A DNA stretch of 10,826 nt from JANTGF01 sp033791445 (lineage in GTDB: Bacteria; Bacteroidota; Bacteroidia; Bacteroidales; VadinHA17). The stretch spans positions 1 through 10,826 of the forward strand of contig JASJGS010000092.1 in NCBI GenBank assembly GCA_033791445.1, written 5' to 3'. Position numbers and translations under genes: made by a program. This document shows positions 1-9,500 of this stretch, piece by piece. The notes below the pieces were generated by a model. The model saw only the letters and a list, made by a program, of their open reading frames with translations. It did no database searches and was not told the DNA's origin. Position 1 is the first letter of the stretch; each line of letters opens with the position of its first letter.

Positions 1-473
1 CAGGTGGTATGTAGCGTCGTCTGGGATTTGCACTGGCAATCATTAATGAGCCGAAAATTATAATCTTCGATGAGCCAACTACCGGACTTGATGCTGTAGA
101 AAGAATACGATTTTTGAATTTACTGTCAACCATAAGTACACAGGATGTAATCATCATATTATCTACACACATTGTAGGTGATATTTCAAGTACCTGTAAT
201 AATATGGCCTTACTAAACAATGGAGAACTGGCCTATGCTGGTTCACCTGATGAACTGATAAGACAGGCTGAAGGAAATGTCTGGTTAATAAAGGCGAGTG
301 AAAAAGAATATTGGGAGATCAATGAGAAATTTCCGGTAATTTCAACCATTCCATCTAAAGATGGCTGGGAAATTCAGGTAGTAGCTAATACAATAGGAAA
401 TTATAAAGGGATTAAAATTGATCCCAACCTGGAGCATGCTTATATTTACTTTATGGAAAGTAAATCAGCTTAA
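1..473 (+). pseudogene. ABC transporter ATP-binding protein, C-terminal part, interrupted by in-frame TAG
   Basis: This is the 3' end of an ABC ATPase that would power the permease encoded 15 bases downstream. In the frame ending at the TAA at 471-473, bases 3-26 read GGM-stop-RRLG. That is the ABC signature (family form SGGM[K/Q/R]xR) with TAG at 12-14 where Lys, Gln or Arg is expected. The rest is well conserved: Walker B with its catalytic Glu (IIIFDEPTTGLD, bases 57-92), then the D-loop, the switch histidine in LSTH, and a C-terminal tail of about 90 residues typical of ATPases of ABC-2 exporters. Walker A and the 5' end lie outside the window. One base change (AAG or CAG to TAG) explains the stop. 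Any restart downstream, such as the TTG at 114, would lack Walker A, the signature and Walker B, so it could not be a working ATPase. Family assignment is firm. Pseudogene status depends on the TAG being real, because a sequencing error near the window edge would look identical. Confidence 0.75.
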
Positions 474-488
474 AAGAAACCAACAATT

Positions 489-3400
489 ATGGCCTCTTTC
501 TTTTATATACAAACAATTGCAAAATTTGAGGCAAAAACTTTAATTAGAAGCTGGTTTTTTAGAATTTTTGCGGCCCTATCCCTTGTAGTTCTATTCTTCT
601 TCAACCTTGTAATGCAAACGGAAATAGAGAGGGAGTGGGATTTTCTGGCTATCCCCTCAGGGATACCTTACGGCAATATTTTCATGTTGAATATTGCCCA
701 GGCCATTATAGCAGTGTTCCTGGCGTCCGAATTTTTGCAAAGGGATAAGAAACTGGATACAACTGATGTCATTTATATCCGGCCCATGACGAATGGAGAA
801 TATGTATTGGGGAAAACCTTAGGCAACCTTTTTGTATTTCTTGGTATGAACATCCTGATCCTTTTGATGGTGCTCATTTTTAATGTTATTTCACCTGTAT
901 CTGGAGTGGATTTACCTGCCTATGCATATTATGTAGGTTTGATTAGCATTCCAACCCTAATCTTTATTTTGGGCTTGTCGTTTTTAACCATGAGCCTTGT
1001 AAGAAACCAGGCGGTTACTTTCGTTCTACTTCTTGGGTACATTGCCACCACCCTGTTTTACCTGCAAGATAAAGTAAACTATATATTTGATTATATGGCC
1101 TTTAGTCTACCTTTAATGAAATCTGATTTCGTTGGTTTTAGTAACATAAATGAAATATTAATTCATCGTGGAATATATCTCTTCCTGGGGCTTGGGTTTA
1201 TTTTCATTACCATTCTCATGTTAAAACGCTTACCTCAGTCACGCTGGTTCACAAGCTTATCTATATTCCTTTCCATTGTATTTATTAGCATGGGCTCTTA
1301 CCTTGCTTACATACATCTAAACCGTTTCAATCTAAATGAAAAGGCAAGAGAAAACTACCTGGCTGTGAATGATGAACTTGTTGGTCAACCGATAGTAAAT
1401 ATCCTTCGTCATCATATCGAATTGAAGCATAGCGATGAGGCTATTACAGCCATTTCAAAAATATGCGTACAGAATAATAATAATGAAGCCTTAAGTGAGC
1501 TGGTATTTACATTAAATCCCAATTTGTTGATTCAGAATATAAGCCATTCAGGTAAAACAATCCAATTTCAAAGAAACTTACATATCATTAAAGTTTTTCC
1601 TGACCCAGTTCTAAGCCCTTCTGACACAATATCTCTTACCATAGAATACGAGGGAGGAATAGATGAATCATTCTGTTACCTTGATATAGATAAAAAGACC
1701 TTAAGCAGAAGGAATTCTGTAGCTTTATTCAATATCAATAAAAAATATGGATTCATAGACAAAAATTTTGTTCTCTTAATTCCTGAGGCTTCCTGGTACC
1801 CAACAAGTGGACCAACCTATAGTTCTAAAAATCCTGTAGGGCCAAATCAGCAGTTTATAAACTTTAGCCTTGATGTTACTACCTATGATAGTTTAATACC
1901 TATTTCACAAGGTGCATATGAAAAAACTGGTTCTAAATACCAATTTCGACCAGAATATCCATTATTGGGAATCTCTGTTATAATTGGTGATTATCAGAGA
2001 AAAGAGGCAACAATCGACAGTACGTCTTTTGGTATTGTTTATAAAACGGGACATGATTTCTTTTCAGATGCGTTAACAGAACTCAATGATACGGTAATAA
2101 ATATTGTATCTGATCGGTTCAGCGATTACAAAAGGAATATTAACTTACAATATCCCTTTCAAAGGTTTAGCCTTGTTGAAGTTCCTATTCAGTTTTACAC
2201 ATACAGCCATATCTGGAAGGGAGGCTTTGAACAAGTTCAACCTGAAATTGTATTCTTTCCGGAAAAAGGAATGCCAATCAGGGAATCTGATCTTGTGGGA
2301 AGTGTGAAACGCAGTAAAAGGAGATCCAGATGGTCGAATGAAAAACTTACAGATAAAGAATATGAAGTAAGAGCTATAAATAATTTTTGTGCTGTTTTTA
2401 CCAAAGATCAGGGGAATCCGGATTGGAGCCGCTCAGAAAGGGGAGAATTTCAGCCACTTGAAACGCCCAATCCTTATAATATTTACTCAAATTTTTATGG
2501 ATATACAAACTATCTTGATTCTAAGGCATGGCCAATAATTAACCGGATTTTGGAATCATATCTACAGGCCACCAGCTATAATCAAGAGAATTCCTGGATG
2601 AGACGATATTCAGGAATTAGTGAAAATGAAAGGGCAAACATTGCCCTCCAAAGCCACAGTTTTGAGCAGCTGTTAGAGGACCAGGAGCAAAATCAAATTA
2701 TTGACAATATTATCAAATTAAAAGGGGATGTGTTGTTTTCAATAATACGCTCAAAAGCAGGCAAAAAGGAGTTTGATGATTTTTTATATTCGATGGTCGA
2801 AGAAAACCGATATCGAAAAATTCAATTCAGTGATTTCAATACCAGCTTAATTGACAACTTTGGAATTGACCTTAGTGAGTCAATGGAAAAATGGTTCAAT
2901 AGTATTGACCTCCCGGGATATTTGTTTAGCCAGCCTACTGCAACTAAAGTAAAACTGGGAGAAATGATAAAAACCAAGGTCCAGTTTAAAGTTACAAATG
3001 CTGAGAATACCGATGGTATAATAAAAATTATCTTCCGATTGAGTGATAGAGGTGGCAGGGCTCAAGACAATGGCTCTTTTCAGGATGATAATATCGTAAA
3101 TAAGGTTCTTTTCCTGGAAGCCAACCAAACCAAAGAAGTAAGTTATCTATTAGATGATGACCCAAGATCGATGACACTAAACACGCTAACATCCAAGAAT
3201 ATTCCAGTTGAAATTGAAAGATCATTCAGTAAAATTGAGGAAAATTATAAAGCAATAGCTATTGAGCAAGAAGTAATTGTTTCTGATCCAGTATCCCTCT
3301 TACAGGAGAATGAGATAATTATAGACAACGAGGACCCCTTATTTTCTGTACAGGAGCCATCTGCACAAGGATTATTGATAAAGTTATTGCAATCAGATGA

Positions 3401-3827
3401 CTTAGAGGGAGATAAGTATTCAGGCTTTCGAGGGTGGCGCCCACCTTTTAATTGGATATCAACTACAAATTCATCTTTTTATGGAAAATACATCAGGTCA
3501 TCATCTTATGTAAAATCCGGAACCGGAGATCGGATAGCCATATGGAAAGCCCCATTGATAGGTAGCGAAATATACGATGTGTACTATTACATTGATTATC
3601 AACAACAAAACGATTACAAAAACACGGGTGATCCGGGTCAATATCAATTTATTATTCACCACGATGATGGCACAGATGATCCATCACTATCTATAAAAGA
3701 TTCTGAACCAGGATGGAACCACCTTGGATCATACTACTTCTCAGGTGATACGGCAGTAGTTGAATTATCAAACAAAACAAAAGGACGACTGGTAATTGCT
3801 GATGCAATAAAACTGGTTAAACAGTAA
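489..3827 (+). CDS. ABC-2 type permease fused to M1-peptidase-like ectodomain and golvesin-like C-terminal domain
   Basis: This 1112-residue protein is the membrane partner of the upstream ABC ATPase. Hydrophobic segments at about 22-42, 63-83, 109-134, 146-170, 174-192, 228-246 and 255-276 form an ABC-2-like permease. Everything after about residue 280 is soluble and probably extracytoplasmic. Residues ~370-830 resemble M1 aminopeptidases: a beta-rich N-domain (IEYEGGIDES near 385, LIPEASWYP near 430) and then YPFQRFSLVEVP (555) and VQPEIVFFPEKG (583). No HExxH zinc motif occurs anywhere in the protein, so peptidase activity is unlikely. Residues ~941-1112 match the golvesin C-terminal-like fold: IIIDNED near the start, then AIW, YDVYYYI, IHHDDGT, GWNHLGSYYF and a terminal ADAIKLV. 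Related Bacteroidota proteins join an ABC-2 permease to an M1-like region. The ectodomain may bind an exported peptide or the cell wall, but that is inference. The ATG at 489 is the first in frame and gives the permease a normal N-terminus; no Shine-Dalgarno is visible. The substrate is unknown. Confidence 0.88.
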   Translation: MASFFYIQTIAKFEAKTLIRSWFFRIFAALSLVVLFFFNLVMQTEIEREWDFLAIPSGIPYGNIFMLNIAQAIIAVFLASEFLQRDKKLDTTDVIYIRPMTNGEYVLGKTLGNLFVFLGMNILILLMVLIFNVISPVSGVDLPAYAYYVGLISIPTLIFILGLSFLTMSLVRNQAVTFVLLLGYIATTLFYLQDKVNYIFDYMAFSLPLMKSDFVGFSNINEILIHRGIYLFLGLGFIFITILMLKRLPQSRWFTSLSIFLSIVFISMGSYLAYIHLNRFNLNEKARENYLAVNDELVGQPIVNILRHHIELKHSDEAITAISKICVQNNNNEALSELVFTLNPNLLIQNISHSGKTIQFQRNLHIIKVFPDPVLSPSDTISLTIEYEGGIDESFCYLDIDKKTLSRRNSVALFNINKKYGFIDKNFVLLIPEASWYPTSGPTYSSKNPVGPNQQFINFSLDVTTYDSLIPISQGAYEKTGSKYQFRPEYPLLGISVIIGDYQRKEATIDSTSFGIVYKTGHDFFSDALTELNDTVINIVSDRFSDYKRNINLQYPFQRFSLVEVPIQFYTYSHIWKGGFEQVQPEIVFFPEKGMPIRESDLVGSVKRSKRRSRWSNEKLTDKEYEVRAINNFCAVFTKDQGNPDWSRSERGEFQPLETPNPYNIYSNFYGYTNYLDSKAWPIINRILESYLQATSYNQENSWMRRYSGISENERANIALQSHSFEQLLEDQEQNQIIDNIIKLKGDVLFSIIRSKAGKKEFDDFLYSMVEENRYRKIQFSDFNTSLIDNFGIDLSESMEKWFNSIDLPGYLFSQPTATKVKLGEMIKTKVQFKVTNAENTDGIIKIIFRLSDRGGRAQDNGSFQDDNIVNKVLFLEANQTKEVSYLLDDDPRSMTLNTLTSKNIPVEIERSFSKIEENYKAIAIEQEVIVSDPVSLLQENEIIIDNEDPLFSVQEPSAQGLLIKLLQSDDLEGDKYSGFRGWRPPFNWISTTNSSFYGKYIRSSSYVKSGTGDRIAIWKAPLIGSEIYDVYYYIDYQQQNDYKNTGDPGQYQFIIHHDDGTDDPSLSIKDSEPGWNHLGSYYFSGDTAVVELSNKTKGRLVIADAIKLVKQ

Positions 3828-3845
3828 ATTGTAAATTAATAAATC

Positions 3846-3884
3846 ATGTTTTTTAGAATACAACGATATAATAAATTGCCATGA
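3846..3884 (+). other. possible 12-codon leader ORF overlapping the TolC-family gene start
   Basis: An ATG at 3846 opens a short frame (MFFRIQRYNKLP) whose TGA at 3882-3884 overlaps the ATG of the channel gene in an ATGA arrangement, a geometry that permits translational coupling. No ribosome binding site is visible, and chance is a reasonable explanation in so short a gap, because any gene starting ATGA supplies the TGA. Confidence 0.2.
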
Positions 3885-5377
3885 AATATCTAAAAAGAAA
3901 GTACCTGTTAATGGCCACCCTATTATCCTTGTTTTGGCCTGGGATCGATGTCATTTCTCAGACACTGATTACTCTTGAAAGATCAATTGAGATTGCTGGA
4001 GTTAACAGTCCTGATATGAAAAGGTCTATGTTAAATCTGGAACGGTATGATGAAACGCTAAAGGCACAGAGAGCCTCTTTAAAGTCAAAATTTTACTTGA
4101 ATGTGGCCCCTATTACTTATAGTCAAACCAGAGATTTTGACAACAGATTCTCAAGCTGGTATACCAACGATATTATTGAATCTTATGGAACATTACGTAT
4201 AGACCAGCCCATTTTGCCAACAGATGGAACCATATCATTGGTAAACCGCTTTGGTTGGCAAAAAAGCACATCAGACTATCAGGGTGAAGTTACTAAGAAT
4301 CAGGCATTTACAAACAACCTGTCACTGGTATATAATCAGCCTTTGTTTACATATAACAGAACCAAGCTTGAACTTCAAGAAATAGAGTTAGATTATGAAA
4401 ATGCCTATATTAGCTATTCGCTTCAAAAACTGAATCTGGAAAAAAATGTCACCCAGTTTTTCTATAATGTATACATGGCAAAACTAAATCTGGAAATTTC
4501 CACATCCGAACTTGAAAACACACAGCATAGCTATGAAATTATTAAAAACAAGGTGGATGCCGGTTTGGCTGCAATGGAAGAATTATACCAGGCCGAAGTC
4601 AACCTTGCAACAGCCAAATCGAGCTTGCAAAATAATGAAGTTTCCCTGGCCAATGCAAAAGATGAGTTCATTCGATTTCTAGGGATGGATCTGTATGAAG
4701 AGATTTCAATAATGGGGGATATTTCTGAAAAACCGGTGAGTGTTAACTTAGCGAAAGCAGTGGAACACGGACTCAACTCTAGAATGGAATTAAGGCAACG
4801 AGAAATAGATATAGAAACCTCTCAATTTCAATTGATTCGTACTAAGTCATTAACAGAGTTTCGGGGAGATGTACAACTATCCATTGGAATCTTTGGGGAA
4901 AATGAAAAACTCAGTAATATATATGAAAATCCCACAAGTAGCCCCAGAGTGGCTATAGCTTTTAATATTCCCATTTTTGACTGGGGAGAAAAGAAAGCAC
5001 GCATAAAAGCACAGGAAGCGGTAATTGCCTCAACAGAACTAAATTATGATGAACAGAGAAAACAAATTATTATTGATATTAGAAAGGTATACAGGAATCT
5101 GCTGAACCAGCAAAATCAAATTGAAATTGCCCGGCAAAATGAAAAAAATGCCCAGTTGACCTATGAGATCAATCTTGAAAGATATCAAAACGGGGATTTA
5201 ACAGGTATGGATCTGAACCTTTATCAAACTCAGCTTTCAGAAAAGAAAATAGCTTATGCTCAAACGCTAATTAATTATAAGATAGAGTTGTTAAACATGA
5301 AAATTCAATCTCTCTATGATTTTGAAACAGATTCGCCCATTATTCCAGCCGAATTGTTTGAGAATATAGTCCAATAA
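3881..5377 (+). CDS. TolC family outer-membrane efflux channel
   Basis: This 498-residue protein is the outer-membrane exit duct of a tripartite efflux system. A signal peptide is visible: basic MKYLKRK, a hydrophobic stretch to about residue 20, and likely cleavage near the ISQ at 25-27. The mature protein has the two-repeat outer membrane efflux protein pattern. The first half begins with ITLERSIEIAGVNSP, and its long helices are rich in Glu, Gln, Asn and Ala (about 160-270). The second half contains the diagnostic strand-to-helix turn NIPIFDWGEKKA (362-373) followed by another long coiled-coil helix to about 480. Length and layout are normal for the family. The protein has no energy-coupling parts, so it must act with the adaptor (30 bases downstream) and the RND pumps that follow. 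The ATG at 3881 is preceded by an A/T-rich leader without Shine-Dalgarno and gives a proper signal peptide. Gene order suggests co-transcription with its neighbours. The cargo cannot be inferred. Confidence 0.95.
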   Translation: MKYLKRKYLLMATLLSLFWPGIDVISQTLITLERSIEIAGVNSPDMKRSMLNLERYDETLKAQRASLKSKFYLNVAPITYSQTRDFDNRFSSWYTNDIIESYGTLRIDQPILPTDGTISLVNRFGWQKSTSDYQGEVTKNQAFTNNLSLVYNQPLFTYNRTKLELQEIELDYENAYISYSLQKLNLEKNVTQFFYNVYMAKLNLEISTSELENTQHSYEIIKNKVDAGLAAMEELYQAEVNLATAKSSLQNNEVSLANAKDEFIRFLGMDLYEEISIMGDISEKPVSVNLAKAVEHGLNSRMELRQREIDIETSQFQLIRTKSLTEFRGDVQLSIGIFGENEKLSNIYENPTSSPRVAIAFNIPIFDWGEKKARIKAQEAVIASTELNYDEQRKQIIIDIRKVYRNLLNQQNQIEIARQNEKNAQLTYEINLERYQNGDLTGMDLNLYQTQLSEKKIAYAQTLINYKIELLNMKIQSLYDFETDSPIIPAELFENIVQ

Positions 5378-5407
5378 TCTGCATATAAAAATTTAAAACT
5401 AAATACA

Positions 5408-6466
5408 ATGAAATTCCTATCTAGACTGACAGCACTAACTTTGATTCTTTTATCCTTGATGAATTGCAACCGGCCAGAGGAAAATGTTGATACAGAACTT
5501 GCCGTTCCAGTATCTATTATGGAAATAAAACTCCAATCTATTGAAAAATATATAAATACAACTGGTACCGTGTTTGCAACTCAGGAGACTGAACTGAAGT
5601 CAGAAATTGCCGGCAATTATTTATTATCCAAAAATCCTTCCACGGGCAGGTCTTTCAAACTTGGTGACAGGGTGAAAGAAGGTCAGGTTATTGTTCAGCT
5701 CAAGGATAAAGAGTATGAAAACAATATTGCCATTGAATCAAAGAGATTAAACCAGGAAATTTCAGAACAGGAATTCAGCAAACAGGAGTCCCTTCATAAA
5801 AAAGGTGGGGTTACCTTACGGGAATTGCGAAATTCTGAGGTTTCTTATATCAATGCCAAATATGAATACGAAAATGCCTTATTGCGATTGGAAAAACTCC
5901 AGATTAAAGCACCATTTTCTGGTGTAATAGTTGATCTTCCTTACAATACTCCTGGTACAAGGATTACTGCCGGCCAATCAATGGTAAAATTAATGGATTA
6001 CAAGAAATTGTATATGGAAATCAATCTTCCGGAAAAAAACATTCAGGAAGCGCAGCTAAATCAGGAAGTCATGATTACTAACTACAGTCTCCCAGACGAT
6101 ACGCTTTCTGGACGCATTTCGGAACTCTCTCCAGTAATAAGTACTGAAACCCGCACTTTTAAGGGAAAACTGCTTATCGATAATCCTGAACTAAAATTGA
6201 GACCAGGGATGTTTGTAAAAGCGGATATAATAGTAGACCACAAGGACAGCACTGTTGTTATCCCAAAAAACCTGATTCTTTCCAGCTCAAGTGGGAACCG
6301 TGTGTTTATAGTGGACCAGGGAACAGCCTACGAAAAGAAAATTGATATTGGGCTGGATAATCTAGAAGAAGCAGAAATAATTAAAGGTTTGGAAGTGAAT
6401 GAAAAATTGGTAATCAAAGGATATGAAACTCTTCGTGACAGATCTAAGGTAAAGGTAATTAAGTAA
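5408..6466 (+). CDS. efflux RND transporter periplasmic adaptor (membrane fusion protein, HlyD-like), probable lipoprotein
   Basis: The adaptor bridges the RND pump in the inner membrane to the TolC-like channel. The 352 residues start with a lipoprotein-type signal (MKFLSRL, then a hydrophobic run) ending in LMNC, with Cys20 as the probable lipidated residue. The Asn just before the Cys makes the lipobox imperfect, so lipidation is likely rather than certain. Domain order is standard. A beta-barrel strand begins near 35. The first lipoyl half contains KLGDRVKEGQVIVQL (85-98). A helical hairpin rich in Glu, Gln, Lys and Asn spans about 105-162. The second lipoyl half is IKAPFSGVIVDLP (166-178). 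Then come a beta-barrel domain (about 200-280, with LRPGMFVKADI) and a membrane-proximal domain to the C-terminus. It lies 30 bases after the channel gene and 45 before the first RND pump. It is the only adaptor in the window, so it may serve both pumps. No internal defect is seen. Confidence 0.95.
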   Translation: MKFLSRLTALTLILLSLMNCNRPEENVDTELAVPVSIMEIKLQSIEKYINTTGTVFATQETELKSEIAGNYLLSKNPSTGRSFKLGDRVKEGQVIVQLKDKEYENNIAIESKRLNQEISEQEFSKQESLHKKGGVTLRELRNSEVSYINAKYEYENALLRLEKLQIKAPFSGVIVDLPYNTPGTRITAGQSMVKLMDYKKLYMEINLPEKNIQEAQLNQEVMITNYSLPDDTLSGRISELSPVISTETRTFKGKLLIDNPELKLRPGMFVKADIIVDHKDSTVVIPKNLILSSSSGNRVFIVDQGTAYEKKIDIGLDNLEEAEIIKGLEVNEKLVIKGYETLRDRSKVKVIK

Positions 6467-6470
6467 ATAT

Positions 6471-6515
6471 ATGTATGCTATGAATTTTTTATTTAGCAGA
6501 TCAATAAGACAATGA
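6471..6515 (+). other. possible 14-codon leader ORF overlapping the first RND gene start
   Basis: An ATG at 6471 (with a second in-frame ATG at 6480) opens a frame reading MYAMNFLFSRSIRQ. Its TGA at 6513-6515 overlaps the RND ATG at 6512 as ATGA. It is the same geometry as in front of the TolC-family gene. It could couple RND translation to ribosomes finishing the adaptor gene just upstream, but it is short and may be chance. Confidence 0.2.
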
Positions 6516-9500
6516 AAAAACTAACTCAATTTTCTGTCAATTATCCTGTAACTATACTCATGATAGTTTTTGGCATTGTCTTGCTTGGAATTATATCATA
6601 TGATAAACTGGGTATTGATCTATTTCCTGATTTGAATAATCCCCGGATATTCGTTGAGATCATGTCCGGCGATCGACCACCCGAAGAGATAGAAAAACAA
6701 TATGTTGAAAAAATCGAGGCACTAGCAATTCGTCAAAAAGATGTTTTAGAAGTTTCCTCCATTTCACGTGTCGGCTCTGCACAAATAACAGTTGAGTACG
6801 GTTGGAACAAAGATATGGATGAGGCCTTTCTCGATATCCAGAAAGCATTGAACACCTTCAGCCAGAATACTGAAATAGATGAAATTAACATCACTCAACA
6901 TGACCCCAATTCTTCGCCAGTTATACTTATTGGCCTTACCCATGAATACATTGAGGACATGAATGAGCTGCGTAAAGTAACTGAAAATTATATTCGCAAC
7001 GAGTTAATCAGATTGGAAGGGATTGCTGATGTAAAACTTTCTGGTTACGAGGAGAAGGAAGTCATAATTTCGACCTCCAATTATTCCCTTGAAGCATTCA
7101 ATTTGACTATGGCCGACCTGAAGCAGCAAATACAAGGGTTTAATCAAACCCTTACCGGGGGAACGGTCAATGAAATGGGCTTGCAATATATTGTGAAAGG
7201 TGTCAGTCTACTGGAGAATATTGAAGATTTTGAAAATATAATAGTAGGCTATAAATCCGTCGAGTTAATTGACCCACAAAATCAAACCCTTAAATCAGAA
7301 AAAGCCCCAATATTCCTTAGGGAAGTAGCTAAAGTTGAATTTGCCAATAAGGAGCCTTTGAATATTGTAAGGATGAACGGGAAACGATGTGTTGGACTAT
7401 CCATTTATAAAGAAACCCAGTACAACACAGTTAAGGCTGTAGAGCAAGTAAATAATGCTCTGGAAGATATAGAAAAAGCACTACCTGGTTATAAGCTTAC
7501 CATTGTCTCTAACCAGGGTAGTTTTATAACCAGCGCCATTCGCGAGGTAAAACAGACTGCCTTGGTAGGGATCCTTATAGCTGTTTTTGTTCTTTTTATA
7601 TTCCTTAGAAGAATAGGCACAACTGCAATAATAAGTGTAGCTATCCCTATTTCAATTGTCGCCACATTCAACCTCATGTATTTTAACAATCTCACTATCA
7701 ACATTATGACCTTAGGGGGACTGGCTCTTGGTGCCGGGATGCTAGTGGACAATGCCATTATTGTAATGGAAAATATTTTCAGAAATCATGAATCTGGAAT
7801 GAATGCTAAAGAAGCGGCAATAACGGGGGCTGCACAGGTGGGTGGAGCCATAACCTCTTCTACAATTACCACCATCGTAGTGTTTCTTCCAATTATATAC
7901 CTGCATGGAGCATCCGGGGAATTGTTTAAAGATGAAGCCTGGACCGTGGCCTTTTCATTAATTTCTTCCTTATTGGTCGCCATCTTCCTTATCCCCATGT
8001 TGTATCATCAGGTATTTAAACATAAGAAGGCTCCCCCCTACCTCAAATCATTGAAGTTTAATGCTTATGGAAGTTTTCTTGAGAGAATATTGAAATACAA
8101 ATGGGTAGTAATTGTTGTGGCATTTTCCCTTATAGTGCTTTCTGCCCGCCTGGTACCAATTATAGGTACAGAATTTATGCCACGTACGGATGTTCGTGAA
8201 TTTGATATTGAAATAAGTTTACCGGAGGGAACCAAACTGGAAAGAACTTCTTCAACCCTGAGTAGTATTGAAGTAATAGTTAATAATTTATTTGAGGAGG
8301 AAATTGAATCCTTATACAGCCATACCGGCCCAAGTTCTGATTTATCAGGAGACGATCAGGCCATCTTCAAAGGAGAGAATACTGGATCTTTAAAAGTTAC
8401 TTTAAAGAAAGATGCACGTTTTACATCAAACCAGGTTATTGCAGCAATTGATGAGTTTATTGGTCAAATTCCAGGTATGGAAGTAAACTATATGCAAGAT
8501 GAAATGGCTCTTAAGAACATATTAGGTACCGATGAGGCTCCTATTGTGGTCGAGGTACAAGGTGATGACCTTGAAATAATAGATCAACTAACTATCGAGG
8601 TTGAAAACCAAATGAAAGACATTGCTGGAATCTATAATTTAAGAACCTCTATTGAAGAAGGATCTCCTGAAGTGGAAGTTATTATTGACAGATTAAGGGC
8701 AGGTATGTACCAGATGGATATCAATAGTATAGTGGATCAAATAAGTAACAGGTTGGAAGGTGAAGATGCAGGTAAAATGGAAAACCAGGGTGAACTGCAG
8801 GATATAACTATCAGGCTACCTGAAGAGGGTCTTTCATCATTTATGGATATGACTATTAAAAATGGAGATCAACTTATTAGACTTGATGAAATTTCACATA
8901 TCCGGTCTTCCGTATCACCAAAAGAAATTTTTAGGAGAAACCAAAGCCGCATCAGTAAAGTAATGGCTGATGTCGATAAGAATATTCCACTCAGTCGGAT
9001 CTCTGGTACCTTAGAGACAAGCCTGAATGAAATTATCCTTCCGGGCGCCTACAAAATCAACATAGCTGGAGAAGAAAAAAAACGCAAGCAGTCTATGCAA
9101 AGCCTGACTTTTGCTCTGCTTTTGTCTATCGTACTGGTTTATATGGTAATGGCATCCCAGTTTGAATCATTGATTTATCCTTTTGCAATTTTGCTAACAA
9201 TTCCACTGGCAGTGGTTGGAACAGTTTTACTATTTTATTTCTTGAATCGTTCCTTCAGTATTATGGCCATTATTGGGATTATTATGCTGGTGGGGATAGC
9301 CGTAAATGATTCAATTATTCTGGTAGATCGAATTAACCAGCTTAAACAGGAAGGCTTGGATAGAACGCTGGCAATTATTACAGCTGCAAAACAGCGGATC
9401 AGACCCATAATCATGACGAGTCTTACAACTGTTCTGGCACTCTTGCCTCTAACCATAGGATTTGGAGAAAGTGCGGCGTTGCGCTCACCCATGGCACTGG

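Noticed and set aside
114..473. A separate short gene starting at the TTG at 114
   Set aside because: The frame upstream of 114 encodes conserved Walker B and part of the signature motif, so the TTG is an internal Leu codon of the interrupted ATPase.
1401..1440. His-rich stretch HHIELKH in the permease ectodomain as a possible zinc site
   Set aside because: It does not fit HExxH and lies upstream of the M1-like core motifs, so it is not in the place of the catalytic helix.
2104..2307. A 67-codon plus-strand frame inside the permease gene
   Set aside because: It overlaps the conserved M1-like motif region in another frame and encodes nothing recognisable.
3828..3880. Possible promoter before the TolC-family gene (A/T-rich, contains TATAAT)
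   Set aside because: I found no Bacteroidota-type pair of TTTG and TAnnTTTG at proper spacing, and TATAAT is common by chance in sequence this AT-rich.
6476..6498. Inverted repeat TGCTA/TAGCA with a 13-base T-rich loop between the adaptor and the first RND gene
   Set aside because: Only five pairs with a long loop; too weak to call a terminator or attenuator, and it overlaps the possible leader ORF.
7489..7998. Long open frames on the minus strand opposite the first RND gene (7489-7758 and 7786-7998)
   Set aside because: They are antisense to a well-conserved membrane region, have no recognisable domains, and their hydrophobic composition mirrors the sense codons.
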